From Diplolepis rosae (taxonomy: Eukaryota > Arthropoda > Insecta > Hymenoptera > Diplolepididae): a stretch of DNA of 64,000 nt. A program made the position numbers and the translations under genes. Shown here one piece after another: positions 46,458 to 58,900 of this stretch. Location of the stretch: positions 5,058,501 to 5,122,500 of the forward strand of contig JAPYXD010000250.1 of the NCBI GenBank assembly GCA_030998225.1, in the 5' to 3' direction. Position 1 is the stretch's first letter, and every line of letters starts with the position of its first letter. The notes beneath the pieces are model-generated. The model made no database searches. It was not told the DNA's origin and was given only the letters and a program-made list of their open reading frames with translations.

Positions 46458-47621
46458 TGTAACGTCCTGCGTCCGTCTTTTACTTTTATTATTATTATTA
46501 ATTTTTATTAACCTGTAGTAAGTAAATTTATAATATTCCATTTCATATTTTTCTCCAAAGTCTTACTCATAAAAATGTAAATATTTTAAATGCAATCTCT
46601 TCTCTAAAGATTGTATAAATTCAAAAACCTTTTTAGAAAATATGCAGCTGCGTAAATATAAAGATTTGAATTTTCTTAGCAATCGGTAAATGTAATAAAA
46701 CTTGCACTTTGAAACATTGACCAAAAGATACAGCCCACAATCGTATTCCTTTTAGATATTTCTGTTTGCAATCCTCTAGTAAATAAATGCATAGAACTGC
46801 ATAGAGCCATAACAGTATATAGCTTAGCGATTAGCCATTTCCGGAAATATCGTAAATAGCTTAGGCTAATGGTCAAAAGGGCCCGCGCTTGTACCACGCC
46901 CAAGTAAATACAAACAAAGCACGTTGTATTTACTGCGCTTAGAAAATAGAATGGGCCATATATATAATAGATAATAAAAATTCTCAATTAATAAATATGT
47001 TAAAATATTAAGAATTTAGTTTTAAATTAATATTATTTATTTTTATATTATTTCAGTATATTATGAATAAAAAATAAACTATTATATCATTTAATAATAG
47101 GAACAGTAATTCTAATCTAATTTTTATTTGAAACAATAGTTCAAACTCATTTGATTGTAACTAAAAACCAATAACAATTCATCGAAGATTTTAATAATTA
47201 GGAATCTACCTTATCAACTAATAAATTTATGAGAATTCAATTCTGAAGTTAAAATACTAATTAAAATTTACTTTCTTACACTCTTTTATTCAATTCTAGA
47301 AAAGTTAAAGTATTAATTTACATGATATGTATTTGAATTTATACACAACATATTTCAACAGTAAATTTTTAAACATTACTATTTTAGAATTTTTTTCATT
47401 TCTCATTATTTTGGTTCGTGTGCAAAAAAAAAAAAAATTTTTTAAATGTTTTCCGGTTTATTATTCCTAGTGAACTATAAATATTTTTTCAATTCGTGAT
47501 GCTGCATACTGGACTAGTTCATTTTGAATTGCAAGCTATGAGATAAGTTGTTCAATTTTATGATAATCCTTATTTTAATTATTCCGTTTTGCAGAAATTT
47601 TGAATTAATCTTTGAATTTAT

Positions 47622-47664
47622 GGCACTGAAGAGGGCCCCCATATGTGGCCGAAACGTTTGCCTT
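47622..47664 (+). ncRNA. Hammerhead-ribozyme-like core, copy 1
   Basis: CTGAAGA (47626-47632; consensus CTGANGA), then a potential stem II GGCC...GGCC, then GAAAC (47651-47655). Very short stem III sequences are usual in the ribozymes of Penelope-like repeats. Cleavage site and stem I were not verified. Confidence 0.5.
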
Positions 47665-48700
47665 GCTTTCTGTTTGAGTATTTTTATATTTGATACTGAA
47701 AAATTTAATCGACGAAAATAAAAAGAATCTGACCTTATGCCAAAATAATGAGAAATGAAAAAAATTCTATGAATTTTGGGTCAATATAATAGCAGACATG
47801 TTATCAAACATGTCACTTTAAAATTTAAAAATGGCACATTTAGTATAATGATTGAATATATCACAGTTCTGACCATTTTTCAGAACAAATTAAATTTAAT
47901 AATACCTTTTAAAATGTGATACTTAATATCACGAATACTAAAATTGCATTTTTATTATTTTTTAAAGATTAATGTATTATTTTTCCAAACATCTCAGAAT
48001 AAATCTGAATGCAGTAATTAACAGCTTTAAATTTTTTTTAAATTATTTCTTAACATACTCAAATAATATTGAATAAAACTACATGTATAAATAGTATAAT
48101 AATTTACGTTTCTGTAATACCTTGCTTGCAAATTTAATATTAAATGGATTGTCCATGAAGCAGATATAAAAAATCGTTTCTTGAAAAATACACGCCTTCG
48201 TCCACTCGTGAAAATCAACATAAACGCCTCGAATTTCATAACTAGGTATCGGATAATAGTCTTCTTCAAGGAGGAAAAGAACCTCTCAGGATTGCTTATA
48301 TAAAAAAATTTTCGTTCAGCAAAGCCACATGTCTCGAGTCGGTTCCGAAAACAGTTCAGATCATTTTGTGAGAGACTCCGGTAACAAAGTCTTCACAAAA
48401 AGTTTTTAAAAAATGTAAACCTTGCTCGCGTTTTGCCATTGATAACCAATTTGGCATCGTTCTTCAATAATAAAATTGTTTCAAATTCCGGCGGTTCGTG
48501 TGCAAAAAAAAAAAAATTTTTTAAATGTTTTCCGGTTTATTATTCCTAGTGAACTATAAATATTTTTTCAATTCGTGATGCTGCATACTGGACTAGTTCA
48601 TTTTGAATTGCAAGCTATGAGATAAGTTGTTCAATTTTATGATAATCCTTATTTTAATTATTCCGTTTTGCAGAAATTTTGAATTAATCTTTGAATTTAT

Positions 48701-48743
48701 GGCACTGAAGAGGGCCCCCATATGTGGCCGAAACGTTTGCCTT
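48701..48743 (+). ncRNA. Hammerhead-ribozyme-like core, copy 2
   Basis: Same core in the second repeat: CTGAAGA at 48705-48711 and GAAAC at 48730-48734. Confidence 0.5.
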
Positions 48744-50533
48744 GCTTTCTGTTTGAGTATTTTTATATTTGATACTGAAAAATTTAATCGACGAAAATAA
48801 AAAGAATCTGACCCTATGCCAAAATAATGAGAAATGAAAAAAATTCTATGAATTTTGGGTCAATATAATAGCAGAGATGTTATCAAACATTTCACTTTAA
48901 AATTACTATTTTACCTTCACAAAAATATATATTTCCAATCTTTATAAACATATTTTTAAGTTCATAAATTCTAAAAACTAAACTTATTTGCAAAAGATTT
49001 AATTCAATTTTCAAATAACGTCAGAATACATATGAGCATAAGCTAAATACTAGAAAAATTAACAATTTAAGTTAATTGAAATACTGTTATTAAAGAATTG
49101 AAATAATGAAATGTTCTGTTTTACCGACAATATTTCATATTCGAATATGTATCTTATAAAAAACTTTGCGTATGTTTTCAAATCAAATAAACTCAACTTC
49201 GAATATGTAAATCTTTACACTTATTTTTATAAATAAGAAGTTTATATAAAAATGAAAAATCACAAACTTTCAGAATTACTTTTTATATTTTATCAAATAA
49301 ATTCACAAAAGAAAACTTATATTAAATTTACCCTTTTAAATGAATAATTTTGTATATTTAAACAACATATTCGATGTTTAGTTTTAATTTTATGATGTTT
49401 ATGTTTATTCATAAAAATAATTACAAGATAAAAATTAATCTTAGGTATTAATGATTCTTTTGTATTTTGAAAAGAAGAATAGTCAGTCTCCGTGTAAATT
49501 AACGAGTTTTTAAGTTAAAATTAGATATAAATGAATTATATTGTAATTTAACCTTTCAATTATTTGAATTTAACGAAATCTTTACACATAATTATTTAAA
49601 TAATTAATTTGTAACACATTTTATTTAAGAATATACAAATGTCGCCATCTTTTGGAAGGTGACTGAACTTGGAGAAAACTTGGTACGGCCCACAAGGCCC
49701 GGAAAACTTGCAACGCCCCTAGATTTTCACACTAAAGGAAGTCTGGGCGTAACTAGGCTTGCCTAACTAGGCCAATAGAAAAGCCAGGACAGCTACCCCC
49801 AGACTTTTCCTAAATTTGAAATATGTTGAGGGAAGCGTGGTGCTGCACATAAAACTAACTGCAGACAAAATTTTCTTCAGTTCTTCTCAGCATTAAAATC
49901 TCCAAAAACTTTTCTATTTCATCAAGACAATTTTACCGGGAATAAGTATTCTAAATTTAGACAGACCGTTCTGTCAGGAAAATGTTAAAAAGTTCGCAAT
50001 TTTTCTTTTTCTCATACGGAAGTATAACAAGTGAAAATTTTTATTTTTTTTTTTTACCAAGATTTCTCCAAGCGGCATCACCTCCAAAAAAAAACTCACC
50101 AGGAAATTTACCAGGATTTATATTAAACAAAATAAAAAGTAAGTGTCTAATATTAAATTGTCTGTGTACTTCCTTTGTCTTTTCTCATCTATCTTTTATA
50201 TATTTAAATTTATATTTTACACAAATGTTTGAGTGCTGGTAACCACCCCAGTACTAGCATTTGTACCAATTTTGTTACCTATCGTTCCAAATCCTCGAAT
50301 CTAAGGCAAGTGGCGTGCTCCCTTTTACGGGAATAGTACGACTTGTCTAAAATTCACATGTCTTTTCCCATTTTTCATTTTTTTTATTTTTTACTTGATA
50401 TAAAATTTTGGTCGAGAAATTATTACGAACAGTAGTCCCGGGTTATTGGAATTAACTTTCCAGACCCGAAACTACTAAACTTATTATATTCTCTTCAAGA
50501 ATATAAATAATATAAAAATAGATGTAAATCTTT

Positions 50534-50570
50534 CTCTTATGTGTCTCAAGACGTCACATAAGAGTTTTTT
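50534..50570 (+). terminator. Hairpin with T-run near the end of the 5' LTR
   Basis: CTCTTATGTG (50534-50543) pairs perfectly with CACATAAGAG (50555-50564) and is followed by TTTTTT. It could be an RNA structure in the R/U5 part of the LTR; the role is unknown. Confidence 0.4.
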
Positions 50571-50576
50571 AATTTT

Positions 50577-50594
50577 TGGAGGCCCCGGAGGGAT
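50577..50594 (+). promoter_or_regulatory. Primer-binding site
   Basis: TGGAGGCCCCGGAGGGAT starts with TGG, the complement of a tRNA CCA end, and is GC-rich in an AT-rich setting. It lies where the 5' LTR should end. The tRNA was not identified. Confidence 0.6.
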
Positions 50595-52859
50595 AGCTGT
50601 TCAAGATAATTATTCTCTGCCAAATTTTGTGCATTTTTCCTCACTTTCTTTCTACTTTCTTCTATCTTATTTATGATTATTTTCTGTGTATTTTTGTGTG
50701 ATTATTCTGAGTCCTTTACCATTATATATAAAATTTTTCAAGAAAACGTATTCTGGGGGAAAATTTTAAACTAAATTTTCAAATGTTTTACACACTAAAC
50801 ATTTCTATGACTTTTACGGATTTTTAATAAATTAAACGAAATTTCAATAATTTTTCAAAATTTTACCCAACTAATACTTTCCAAAATTTTCTGAATCAAA
50901 ACTAAATTTTATAAATATTATTGTACAAAATTTTCAAACTTTACAAAAATTCTCTAAATCAAATTAGGTTTTACGAATTAAACAAAATTTTACGAAGATT
51001 TTACTAATTAAAAGATTTTTTTTGTGAGAAGAAGAGATCGTCGATAAGGTAGAGTTCGGTTATCATAGTGAGTGATTAGAATTCTGAGTTGGTTATATTA
51101 CATTGAGAACGGTAACGAGAATGAGAATATTACCGAGAACATAACCGACAGATAAATTCTCTTAGAATTTATGAAAATTTTCTCATTTTGATTTTTTTGT
51201 TATGTTTTAAACAATCGGAATCAATTATTTACTGCGTATAAAATTATAGTTCAATATTTCTCTGATATTCTGATGGTATATGATAAGCGTTGAAGTAATT
51301 TTTAGAAAAGAATTTTTTTTTTTTAATAGCTATATTTGAAGATTTTCCACTTATTTTCAAACTGGGAAACAGTAGGGTTATAGAGAATATTTTCCTTGGT
51401 AAAATAGGCCATGAATTATGTAAATTCAATTATTTTCAAAAATTTGATAAAAAAGTTTAGTAAGGAAAGATTTTATTACAACAAATAATGTTAAAAGTAT
51501 TATTTTTCGTGACTTTTAAAATTTTTCCATAAGAAATAATTTTTCTTATTTCATATGGAACGACCAATGATATCATTTCATGTCTCAAAATCATAAAAGA
51601 ACTTTTTCTTCAGAGACCGGTTTTCTGGCATGACAATATAATAATGTTCTATTTTTGTTCTAATAAAAATTATTTAAAGAATTTCATGCAAATAAGACGT
51701 CTAATATACTGAAAAAAATTAATATAATTCATTGAAATTTTTATAATTATGAAGATAATGTTAATTCAATATCTTTAGTATCAAATTCAAAGCGAACATA
51801 ACCTAAAATTTCAGCGGTGAAAAGTTTTAATATCTTGAGAGTAAAACAATTTCAAGGTTCTTTTTCATTTCAAACACGTACACAATCAAATGCTTCTTAT
51901 TTAATAACAAACATATCTTCAAAATCGATAAATAAACATAAATTGATATTTAAAAACATAAATTCTCCAAATTCTCTTTATATTCTCTTATATTCTTTAA
52001 ATTGTGTAATATTCTCGGTTATATTCCACCAACTTAAATTTTCGAGAATTTGAGAACTCTGTGAGTGATGCACTCTGCTAGTTATCGACATGGTCAGCAG
52101 AAAAGATTTGAAAAAAATGACTTTTATAAAAACTACTATTTTTTTTTTAAATTTAACAAATTTTACTAACTTTAAAATTTTTTTTTTCAAACCAAATTTC
52201 ATAAATTCAAAATAGTTTCAAATTTTATAAATTCTCCAAAATTTTTTTTTAGCAAAGAAAAAGGTAGCTATTTTTCCAACTGACATGAGTCAATTAGACT
52301 AACTTTAAAAAAAAGTAATCTCAAATTAAAATTCTAGAAAAAAAATTGCTAGAGCAAAACCAGCTTCTAGCAATTTTCTTTAAAAATTTCTTTAGGTCAT
52401 TTTAGGAATTTTATAAATTAAGCCCAATTTTTTTTTTAAATTATTAAATTTCACGAATTTTTCAGATTTTAAGATTTTCAATATTTTTATAAGTTTTATC
52501 AACTTTATCAAACCTTCAAATTCCTTTTTTATGTTACAAATCTAATAAAGTTTTCGAAATTTTATAAAGTTCCAAATTTTACAAAATCCTTAAACTTTGA
52601 AAATCTTTTAAATTTTACAAAATCTTATGGATAAACAAAATCTGACAACCTTTCAAAATTTTATAAATGTTATAAATTTTATAAATTAAACTAAAATTCT
52701 CAAATTTCCAAATTTTAACGAATTTTCCAACTTTATCAAACTTTAAAAACTTTTTCAAATTTTACAAGTCTAATGAAATTTCCAAATTTTTCCAAATTTG
52801 AAACAAAATCTCAATGGAAAAAAGAATCCCAGCTCTAAATTATTCTATGTTTCAAAATA
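50595..52859 (+). other. AT-rich leader of the LTR element
   Basis: No gene seen. Built largely from 'AAATTTTACAAA'-like low-complexity sequence. Confidence 0.5.
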
Positions 52860-54470
52860 TTAAACAGTAATATAAACACCCTAAATTCTTAAACATAATA
52901 AGGATCCCCAGAATCCTAATTTCAAATCTATTCAAATTTTCTATGGATCAAATGAATCCATATTGCAAATTTTTCTATATTTCAAAATTTTTAAATGGGA
53001 TTACAAAAATCCTAAATTCTAAAAATGTAAAAAGGATCACAAGAATCCTAATTTAAAACAAAATTTTTAATGGATCAAACGAATCCAAATTTCAATCTTT
53101 TTTCTATATTTCCAATTTTTTTTTATAGGATTATATAAATCCTAAAATTCAAAAATTTCAAAGGGATCACAAGAATCCTGATTTTTAAACAAAATGTTAT
53201 TGGATCACAAGAATCCAAAATTCTAAATTTTCAAAAATCTCAATAGGATTATAAAAATCCTCAATTTCTAAATTTTCAAAAGGGATCAAAAAGAATCCTA
53301 ATTTTTAAACTAATTTCTATGGATCAAATGAATCCATATTGCAAATTTTTCTATATTTCAAAATTTTTAAATGGGATTACAAAAATCCTAAATTCTAAAA
53401 ATGTAAAAAGGATCACAAGAATCCTAATTTAAAACAAAATTTTTAATGGATCAAACGAATCCAAATTTCAATCTTTTTTCTATATTTCCAATTTTTTTTA
53501 TAGGATTATATAAATCCTAAAATTCAAAAATTTCAAAGGGATCACAAGAATCCTGATTTTTAAAGAAAATGTTATTGGATCACAAGAATCCAAAATTCTA
53601 AATTTTCAAAAATCTCAATAGGATTATAAAAATCCTCAATTTCTAAATTTTCAAAAGGGATCAAAAAGAATCCTAATTTTTAAACTAATTTCTATGGATC
53701 AAATGAATCCATATTGCAAATTTTTCTATATTTCAAAATTTTTAAATGGGATTACAAAAATCCTAAATTCTAAAAATGTAAAAAGGATCACAAGAATCCT
53801 AATTTTTAAACTAATTTCTATGGGTCAACTGGATTCAAATTTCAAAATTTCCAAAATTTCAAATTTTCAAATAGGATTATAAAAAATCCTAAATTTCTAA
53901 ATTTTCAAAGGGATAAAAGAATCCTGATTTTCAAGCAAATTTTCTATGGATCACAAGAGTCCAAATGTTAGATTTTTCCAAATTTTCAAATTTTTAATAG
54001 GATTCCAAAAATCATAAAATTTTAAAATTTTCAAAAAGGATCACAAGAATCCTAAATTCATTCAAAACTTAAAATGGATCAAAGGAATCCAAATTCAAAA
54101 TTATTTTATATTTCTAAATTCTAAATAGGATTAAAAAAAATCCTAAATTTCTAAATTTTCAAAGGGATCAAAAGAATCCTGATTATAAAACAAAATTACT
54201 ATGGATCAAAAGAATCCCAATTTTCAAAATTTCTATAATTCTAAATTTTTCTAAATTTCCAAATTTTTAATAGGATTATAAGAATCCTAATTTTCAAAAT
54301 TTTTAAAGGGATCATAAGAATCCTAATTTTTAAAACAAATTTTCTATGGAACACAAGAGTCCAAATATAAAATTTTTTCTAAATTTTCAAATTTTTAATA
54401 GGATTCTAAAAATCTTAAATTTCAAAATTTTCAAACGGATCATGAGAATCCAAATATAAATTAGCGAAAT
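52860..54470 (+). repeat. Array of short palindromes in the leader
   Basis: Two alternating motifs recur about every 40-50 bases: GGATCACAAGAATCC-like and AGGATTATAAAAATCCT-like, each a short palindrome with a variable centre. There are more than 15 of each type. A higher-order duplication of about 375 bases is visible (ATGGATCAAATGAATCCATA at 52942, 53318 and 53693). It ends just before gag. Confidence 0.8.
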
Positions 54471-54487
54471 TTTTAATAAACCTACGT

Positions 54488-55998
54488 ATGTCGGACAAAA
54501 GAATCACCCGAACGCAGGCATCGAAGGATTCAGATCTTCAAAAAGAAGTTGATGAATTTAACCCCTTTGCTCCAAGAAAAGAGCTACCACGTGGTGAAGA
54601 GGAATATTCTTTAAATCTATCAACATCCTCAAGTAAGGATACAGAACCCCTGAATGATACTAGCGAATCAATTCAGGAAAACTATTCTTTTGAAAACCCT
54701 TTTGATACTTCAGTACTATCAAACAATAGTACTAAAACACTAGTAGATCTAAGCGAATCTTATTTAAACTATTCTTTAGAGAAAAACCCCAATATTAAAA
54801 TCAAAATGAGTATGCCAGAAAAATCAGGTTCCGGGAGACCGAGTTCTTCTGAGCAACCTAATAAGAATGTAAATGCTAACCAGCAACCGGTTACAATCCA
54901 GGTTGTTACTTTACGGGACGCACTAATGGTAGTACCCGAATTTAATGGTAGAAATATTCTTTTAGCACAATTTATAGAAGGTTGTAATGAAGCTAAGTGC
55001 ATGATAGAACCCGAATCAGAAATTAACTTAGTAAAATTAATCAGGAGCAAAATAACAGGTGAAGCCCGTCAAGCTATTTCTGGTCAAGTATTTTTAAACA
55101 TCGACGAGCTTAAAACTTTCCTTAAAAATATATATACTCCAGCTAGGACTATTCCTCAATTACTAGGAGAGCTAGGACAGGAATTTCAAAGAGATCACGA
55201 AAACGTAATTAGTTATGCTAACAGAATCAGGGATATTGGAACTAGGATTTTGGAGGTTAGGAGTTTAGAAAATCAAGGTTTTATCGACCCAAATTTCCGC
55301 GCGCAAATCGAAAACACATTGGTTGATTCTTTTAAAAGGGGACTTAAATTCGAACTGGAGCAACGATTGGGAAACGAGGAAGTGGAAGATGTCAACAACT
55401 TAATAAAAAATGCGATCACCATCGAGCGAAAATTAGAAGCTCAAAAAAATCTTAGAAGGACAACAGTAAATAACCGAAATGAAGACAATCATTTAAGAAC
55501 TCGACGTATGTTCCCATGTCGAATTTGTAATCGAGAAGGACACGAAGCAGAGCAATGCAGAAATAGACTCTGGTGTACCAACTGTAAAATAAATGGGCAT
55601 AATTTAGAAAAATGTTTTAAGGCTCAGAAAAATTTAAAATATGAACCACTTAATCAAATTAAGTGCCAACTATGCAATAAGCAAGGGCACACGGCTACCC
55701 AATGTTTTGGCAACCAGGAATGCCAAATATGTAAAAAACAGGGACACACTGCTAAAGATTGTTTCCTAAATAAACTATCAACTAGGATAACATGTCAACT
55801 GTGTGCAAATATTGCAAAACACCAGGGCATACGATAGAGGAATGCTATAAAAGAAAATATAATGAAGAAAGACGGACGGGAAACGGATGGAACCTTCCGG
55901 GACCGAGTGCAACCGAGAAGGAGAACCAAAATCAACAGCGCTCGAATCAAAGAACATCAATAGAACAATTCCAAAGCGAATTATTACCATCGATATAG
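54488..55998 (+). CDS. gag: Gag polyprotein, frame break near the end
   Basis: The first ATG after the leader starts a 449-residue frame ending at 55837. The N-terminal 120 residues are acidic and Ser-rich. Residues about 135-320 are the capsid-like region ('LRDALMVVPEFNGRNILL', 'RIRDIGTRILEVRS'). Four CCHC zinc knuckles follow ('CRICNREGHEAEQC', 'CTNCKINGHNLEKC', 'CQLCNKQGHTATQC', 'CQICKKQGHTAKDC'). A fifth, 'CKYCKTPGHTIEEC', lies in a different frame (55792-55998), so the frame shifts at about 55790, either by mutation or by programmed slippage. Pol starts in yet another frame within this overlap. Gag would form the capsid and bind RNA. Confidence 0.85.
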
Positions 55999-58900
55999 AA
56001 GAAGATTCAACGAAAATTCCATTTATATCTTTCAGACATCCAGTAATGAATGACACAATTAAGCTAATGCTCGATACTGGATCGGAGTTAAATATTCTAA
56101 AAATCAAAAAAATCAGCCCTCTTCAAATAGTCAATCTCGAGGAAACAGTATTTCTCAAAGGAATAGATTCTGTTATAATCCCATCAATCGGTACAATAGA
56201 ACATACACTAATGGGTCATACAGTAAAATTCCACATAGTACCCGATGAATTTTTTATACCTTTTGACGGAATCCTAGGTTCCGAATATTATACTAATGCA
56301 AAAGCAAAAATCAACTTCCTTACGAATCATCTTATTGTAGGAGAAAAATTCATTAAATTTCAACAAAATCATGAGTTACAAACCGAAACAAGAATAAGTG
56401 GAATAACAAGATGGACCAATAATTTAAAGAAAAATAACTTGCCTTTCATTAAAGTATTCAACCCTCCTTCAAATAGTCTGGGACAATTTATGATTGATAC
56501 AGGGTCAGAAGCAAATATCATCAAGAATCATTTATTACCTAGTGAAATAGATATGGATAATTTTAAAACTGTTTTTCTTAAAGGGGTAGGTGATAAATTA
56601 AATCGCACTATGGGAACAATAAAACTTGCAGTATACGGACATACATCCACATTTCATGTAGTATCTGACGATTTCGATATTCCATGCGAAGGAATTTTAG
56701 GTGCCACATATCTAACGGAAACTAATGCAGTAATTGACTACGAAAACCAATCAATAGAAACGAAAGATAAAATCTCTGAATTTACATTGGGAAACGAATT
56801 TTTACAGGATAAAAATCGACAATTTGCTATAGAGGAAAATAAAAACTGTATTCCCAGCATACCAGAAGAAATTAAAAGGACAGATTCATCATGGAGCCTG
56901 GATGCAATTGCGTCATCAAGTCATTCAATCTTACTTCAAGAATACGAACAAGAAACCCCTATAAACGACTCTGAAGAACTGGATAGCCCCATCTATCCAG
57001 AACATGAACAACTTACATGGTGCACAAAAGATAAATTTCAGGAAACTTTACATGAAATTTCATCTGAACTTAACCTGGATTCTTACTCCGAATTTGAAAT
57101 TTATGAAACTTATGAAACTTTTCAAGGAAATTTCTCCGAAGAGGAAATTTATGGAAACTTCTCTATAGGAAACAAAACTGCAGTCTCAGAAGAGGATTTA
57201 TTAATTAATAAGTTGAGATTAAATGATTTAAATGAAAATGAAAGGAATTATATAATTAAATTTGTAACTTCAAACAAAGATCGGTTTTTTAGAGAAGGAC
57301 AGAAACTAGAAGCAGCAAGTACAGTCATGCACCGAATTCCAACCATAGATGATATTCCAATCAATGTTAAACAATATAAATTTCCAATTTCACTAAAGGA
57401 AGAGGTAGAAAGGCAAGTTCAGGAAATGTTAGACTCTGGAATAATAAAACCATCAAATTCACCATACAATTCACCTCTATGGATTGTACCCAAAAAAATG
57501 GATTCTTCAGGAAAACAAAAATGGCGACTTGTTTCAGATTTTCGCCAATTAAATGACAAAACCATCAGCGATGGATACCCTTTACCAGATATTACACAAA
57601 TTATCGACCAAGTAGGAGGACATAAATATTACACAACCCTTGATTTAGCAAAAGGTTTCCAACAAATTTTAATGGATCCACGAGATGCACATAAAACAGC
57701 ATTTAGCACTCCCCATGGTCATTATGAGTATGTAAGAATGACTTTTGGATTAAAAAATGCCCCTCCAACTTTTCAAAGATTTATTGACGAAACATTTAAA
57801 AATCTACAAGGAAAAATTCTATTCACATTCATCGATGACATAGTAGTATTTGCCGATTCTTTAGAAGAGCATGATGAAAAAATGAAATTAATTATGGATA
57901 GATTACGGAAATCTAATCTTCAACTAAATCCCGATAAATGCGAATTTTTAAGAGATAAAGTATGTTACCTAGGACACATGTTAAATGTAAAAGGAGTTAG
58001 CCCAGATCCAAGAAAATTAGAAGCAGTTAGAGAATTTCCAAAACCTAAAAATGTCAAAAATATACGCCAATTTTTGGGCTTGGCTGGATTTTATCGCCGT
58101 TTTATCAAGAACTTTGCTCAAATTGCAAAACCACTGAGTAAATTGTTTCAAAAAGATATTGTATTTAAATGGACAGAAAAGGAGGAGCAAGCTTTTTCTA
58201 CACTAAAAGAACAGCTTTGCAACCCCCCAATTTTGCAGTACCCTAATTTTTCAAAACCTTTCAATATCACAACTGATGCATCTGGATATGCTATTGGTGG
58301 AATTCTTTCTCAGGGAGAAATAGGCAAAGACCTCCCTATAGCATATACCTCAAGAGTTTTACGTGGTCCCGAGCTTTCTTATGAAGTCTATGAAAAAGAA
58401 GCTCTGGCGATGATTCACGCAGTTAAAATCTTTCGTTCGTATATCTATGGAAAGAAAATTAAAATAATTACGGATCATCAACCTTTAGTATGGTTCAAAA
58501 CAGCAGAATTAAATACTAGAGTACAAAAATGGCGTTTTAAACTCTCTGAATTCGATTATGAAGTCATTTATAAACCTGGTAAATTAAACCTTAACGCGGA
58601 TGCACTTTCAAGAAATCCTACGGAGCAAGTGCCAACGCAATCGTGCAACATCATCACAAGGAACCAGAAGAAAACGGAAGAAGCAAACGACGTATCAACT
58701 AATGAAAAACGCAGGTCAAAAAGAATAATAGGAAAACCAACCCCTAATTATGCGGAAAGTAAGTCAAGTTACTCAACTAACCCAAAGGCGAAAACGGCGT
58801 TACCGCCGGACAAAATTTCTTCAAAATCAGTATCATCAAAAATAGAAGATGATATTGAAGACACGGTCAAAATGACCGAATCAAACTTCGAGGCACAAGT

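Larger units (their letters stand above)
47387..48901 (+). mobile_element. Penelope-like insertion in the 5' LTR
   Basis: 1.5 kb absent from the 3' LTR, bounded by ATTACTATTTTA at 47375-47386 and 48902-48913. It consists of an inverted 5' fragment (its first 28 bases are the complement of 47739-47766), a ~413-bp repeat (from 47413), a middle part, and the same repeat again (from 48493). Paired direct repeats with an inverted 5' piece and a hammerhead-like core in each repeat are the hallmark of Penelope-like elements. No reverse transcriptase is present. Confidence 0.65.
46458..50576 (+). repeat. 5' LTR with a Penelope-like insertion
   Basis: It begins TGTAACG and is followed by sequence identical to the 3' LTR up to 47386, then from 48914 onward. 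The stretch between is an insertion with 12-bp target duplications. The LTR is taken to end just before the primer-binding site at 50577, giving about 2.6 kb without the insertion. A perfect hairpin with a T-run (50534-50570) lies near its end. The LTR end cannot be confirmed because the 3' copy leaves the window. Confidence 0.75.

Noticed and set aside
52860..54470. Repeat array as a CRISPR array
   Set aside because: Eukaryotic setting, irregular spacing, alternating palindromic units and no cas genes; it is the leader of an LTR element.
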